From the NCBI GenBank assembly GCA_016288815.1, contig JAEELF010000001.1, forward strand, positions 16,320 through 80,319: a stretch of 64,000 nucleotides of DNA. The letters are read 5' to 3'. How positions within the stretch are numbered: position 1 is the stretch's first letter; every line of letters starts with the position of its first letter. The stretch is from Ruminococcus sp. GTDB lineage: Bacteria; Bacillota; Clostridia; Oscillospirales; Ruminococcaceae. The translations under genes and the position numbers were made by a program. Positions 61,643 to 64,000 of the stretch are shown piece by piece. A model generated the notes under the pieces. That model saw nothing but the letters and a program-made list of their open reading frames with translations, searched no databases and was not told the DNA's origin.

Positions 61643-62623
61643 ATGAAGAACTACAACAATAGTGATAATCCGGAATTTCTCAATAACTACCTGATACATA
61701 TAAAGCTCGTCCAGATGCGTTCTGAGCGAACTATACAAGAGTACTATCTGGATATCAGGCTTTTTCTGAAATTTGTACAGGAGTCACGTGTCAACTCCGG
61801 CAAAGACATCGAAGATGTTGATATCTCGCGAATGACCGAATCCGATCTGAAAACTATCACTATTACAGACATTTATAATTTTATATTTTATGCGTCTGAC
61901 GAGCGCCATAATGCTGACAAAGCCCGCTACAGGAAGGTCTCTTCGCTGAGGAGCTTTTTCAAGTATCTGACCAAGGTCACGCATACCCTTGAAGTTGACC
62001 CGATCAAGGACATTGACGTTGCCGTCCCGAAGAAAGCCCTCCCCAAGTTCCTGTCTCTTAACGAAAGTATGCGTCTGCTCGAAGCCTCGGACAGCAGCGA
62101 CTCCAAGCGTGATTACTGTATAATAACTCTTTTTCTTAACTGCGGAATGCGTCTGAGCGAGCTTGTGGGAATCAACATTTCGGACATCGACTTCTACGAA
62201 AACCGCCTTAAAGTCCTTGGCAAGGGCAACAAGGAACGCATGGTCTACCTAAATTCTGCCTGTGTGGACGCGCTGCGCAAGTACCTTGCCATTAGACGGG
62301 ATGACCCTAAGGCAGCGAACGAGCCAGCGCTTTTTATCAGCAATCAGAAAAAGCGTATCTCTAAGCGCCGTGTGCAGCAGATTGTCGAGAACACGCTCCA
62401 AGCCGCCGGACTAGACGGCAAAGGCATAACAACTCATAAGCTGCGTCATACAGCCGCGACGCTGATGTACCAGTACGGTGACGCCGACGTCTTAACGCTT
62501 AAGGAGCTTCTCGGTCACGCAAGTGTCTCCACGACTGAGATTTACACGCACCTGAGTGACGATAATGTCCGTTCCGCGGTTGAGAGCAATCCCCTTGCAA
62601 AGATCAAATCGGAGGACAAGTAG
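61643..62623 (+). CDS. tyrosine recombinase (XerC/XerD-like)
   Basis: 326 residues: SAM-like DNA-binding N-terminal domain (about 8-115) and catalytic domain with the full set Arg170, Lys194, His265, Arg268, His292 and nucleophile Tyr301. Similar in size to XerC/D (about 300) but with a longer N-terminus. May resolve chromosome dimers or act on a local site. The ATG after GAGGATATTATTT is chosen; the frame is open 31 codons further up through the inverted repeat, which argues against that start. No mobile element genes are nearby. Confidence 0.9.
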   Translation: MKNYNNSDNPEFLNNYLIHIKLVQMRSERTIQEYYLDIRLFLKFVQESRVNSGKDIEDVDISRMTESDLKTITITDIYNFIFYASDERHNADKARYRKVSSLRSFFKYLTKVTHTLEVDPIKDIDVAVPKKALPKFLSLNESMRLLEASDSSDSKRDYCIITLFLNCGMRLSELVGINISDIDFYENRLKVLGKGNKERMVYLNSACVDALRKYLAIRRDDPKAANEPALFISNQKKRISKRRVQQIVENTLQAAGLDGKGITTHKLRHTAATLMYQYGDADVLTLKELLGHASVSTTEIYTHLSDDNVRSAVESNPLAKIKSEDK

Positions 62624-62652
62624 TCCCCTGCCCTGTTTGGTTAACACATTAT

Positions 62653-62682
62653 AAAAAGGAATGCCTTCGCATTCCTTTTTCG
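62653..62682. terminator. bidirectional terminator
   Basis: AAAAAGGAATGC (62653-62664), CTTC, GCATTCCTTTTT (62669-62680). Serves the recombinase and the copper ATPase. Confidence 0.92.
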
Positions 62683-62683
62683 C

Positions 62684-64000
62684 TTATTTGAGCTTATACC
62701 CGGCCTTTTCCACCGCTTTACGTAGTGCCTTTTCGTTAACCTCGCCCGTCATCACTACCTCAGCAGTTCCCTTTTCGTGGTCAGCACTTGCCGAAACCAC
62801 GCCGTTTATCGCTTCAAGAGCAGACTTTACCGCCGCCTCACAATGATGACACATCATGCCCTCAACTTGCAGCGTTTTCGTGACCGTGCTCCCCGTATTG
62901 TCCGACGTTTTACACCTGTCTTTCTTGCTGTTGTAAATGTCAACAAGATTCAGCCTGAGCGCATTCGTGACGACGAAAAAGCTCGAAAGACTCATCGCAG
63001 CTGCCCCGAACATCGGGTCAAGCTGCCAGCCGAACAGCTTAATAAAGGCACCTGCGGCAAGCGGGATACCGATCGCGTTATAGAAAAATGCCCAGAACAG
63101 GTTCTGGTGGATATTCCGCAGCGTAGCCCTGCCGAGCCTTACCGCCGCAGGGACGTCACGGAGCCTGCTCTTCATGAGCACGACCTCCGCCGCGTCGACC
63201 GCAACATCAGCCCCTGCGCCGATAGCGATACCGATATCAGCTTCCGTCAGCGCCGGAGCGTCGTTGATGCCGTCGCCGACCATAGCAGTCCTCCCGCGTG
63301 AACGCAGCTCTCTGATCGTATTACCTTTTTCATCGGGAAGTACCCCCGCAATGACTTCGTCCACACCAGCCTGTTCTCCGATAGCATTAGCTGTACGCTC
63401 GTTGTCGCCGGTCAGCATAACGACGTGTATCCCCATGTTTTTCAGCTCGGAAACAGCCTGCTGACTGTCTTCTTTTATGGTGTCAGCGACCGCTATTATA
63501 CCACATAAACAGCCATTTTCGGCGAAGTATAGCGGAGTTTTCCCCGCAGCCGAAAGGCGCTCATTATCATCTATGACCTGCTGACTCATCTCACACTGCG
63601 AACTGATGAACCTGAAACTTCCGCCGTACAGTCTGTCAGTGCCGCGAAGCGCAGACAGACCGTTTCCCGACGAAACAGCAAACTCCGTGACCTCGTCAGC
63701 AGTCACGCTGTTCTGCTCCGCATACGAAACTATCGCCCCCGCAAGAGGGTGCTCGCTTTTCTTTTCGAGCGAATAAGCGAGTCTTACAAGCTCCTCCCGC
63801 GTGAACTTTCCCGCCGGAATGATATCAGTGACAACAGGCTTGCCGGAGGTTATAGTGCCGGTCTTATCGAGCGCGACCGCGCCTATCCTTCCGGTCTGCT
63901 CGAGTGAGGCTGCAGTCTTGAACAGTATTCCGTTTTTCGCACCGACCCCGCTCCCTACAATAATAGCCACAGGAGTCGCGAGCCCGAGTGCGCACGGGCA
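62684..64000 (-). CDS. copA: copper-transporting P1B-type ATPase, C-terminal part (cut by window edge)
   Basis: 438 residues in the window; the frame enters at its right edge with CPCALGLATP, the copper-binding CPC motif of transmembrane helix 6. DKTGTITSGKP holds the phosphorylated Asp, with GDGINDAPAL and the last membrane pair with MSLSSFFVVTNALRLN. A heavy-metal-associated domain (GMMCHHCEAAV) is at the C-terminus rather than the usual N-terminus. Exports Cu(I) using ATP. The N-terminal half, including any further metal-binding domain, is not in the window; a GTG at 63970 is an internal Val, not a start. Confidence 0.93.
   Translation of the reverse strand, partial: CPCALGLATPVAIIVGSGVGAKNGILFKTAASLEQTGRIGAVALDKTGTITSGKPVVTDIIPAGKFTREELVRLAYSLEKKSEHPLAGAIVSYAEQNSVTADEVTEFAVSSGNGLSALRGTDRLYGGSFRFISSQCEMSQQVIDDNERLSAAGKTPLYFAENGCLCGIIAVADTIKEDSQQAVSELKNMGIHVVMLTGDNERTANAIGEQAGVDEVIAGVLPDEKGNTIRELRSRGRTAMVGDGINDAPALTEADIGIAIGAGADVAVDAAEVVLMKSRLRDVPAAVRLGRATLRNIHQNLFWAFFYNAIGIPLAAGAFIKLFGWQLDPMFGAAAMSLSSFFVVTNALRLNLVDIYNSKKDRCKTSDNTGSTVTKTLQVEGMMCHHCEAAVKSALEAINGVVSASADHEKGTAEVVMTGEVNEKALRKAVEKAGYKLK

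Noticed and set aside
62684..63970. GTG at 63970 as start of a short ATPase
   Set aside because: The frame continues unbroken to the window edge through the CPC motif; the GTG codes for an internal Val.

Overview
The window looks like chromosomal DNA of an anaerobic, low-to-mid G+C Firmicute of the Clostridia, most like Ruminococcus and relatives (Oscillospiraceae). The reasons are the family mix: GSIII-type glutamine synthetase, domain-permuted GH3 plus cytoplasmic GH43, AddAB, SpoIIM, LTA-synthase-like sulfatase, a ClpC-type ATPase with Clp proteases, two signal peptidases, and strong GGAGG ribosome sites. This is inference from families, not a database match. No rRNA, tRNA, CRISPR array, prophage or insertion sequence was seen; nearly all of the window is ordinary, tightly packed coding DNA.

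Layout. 1-4.6 kb: partial TspO-like gene, metallophosphoesterase, glmS, an SGNH esterase and a left-handed beta-helix protein. 4.7-9.3 kb: a type IIA topoisomerase operon (B subunit, small zinc-ribbon protein, A subunit). 9.3-16.2 kb: GH43, uppP, a Crp/Fnr regulator, a small NrdD-tail-like protein, permuted GH3 and an ArsC/Spx-like protein. 16.2-19.4 kb: a three-gene locus resembling Bacillus ydjI-ydjG-ydjH. 19.4-26.8 kb: a D,D-carboxypeptidase-like protein whose active-site motifs are lost, an amidase, a serine hydrolase, tyrA, rluA-family pseudouridine synthase and a secreted tandem GH25 protein. 26.8-33.8 kb: addB-addA. 33.8-39.2 kb (minus strand): htrA, thioesterase, ltaS-like, HD phosphohydrolase and fabG-like genes. 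39.3-43.3 kb: DUF896 protein, cdd, the two-gene radical SAM/DUF2344 pair and a methyltransferase. 43.3-49.4 kb: rplS with a long leader, then tandem lepB, rbgA, rnhB, yraN, thrC and a phosphoesterase. 49.4-55.5 kb: tig, clpP, clpX, a Cys-rich microprotein on the other strand and clpC. 55.5-64 kb: YesL-like protein, spoIIM, proC, a PflX-like radical SAM enzyme, GSIII, a tyrosine recombinase and a partial copper ATPase.

The most interesting signals are the S11 peptidase relative that has lost all three penicillin-binding motifs; the ydjGHI-like locus with a YdjH-like protein reduced to its membrane segment and tail; the tandem GH25 protein whose second domain has lost two acidic residues; a glnN leader hairpin with an ANTAR-type hexaloop; a 14-bp inverted repeat in front of the recombinase; and several perfect inverted repeats over promoters (tyrA, proC, the Crp/Fnr gene). 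Promoters here are easy to read: most have a 17-bp spacer and a TGG just before the -10 box, and four carry CCGGAAA inside the spacer.
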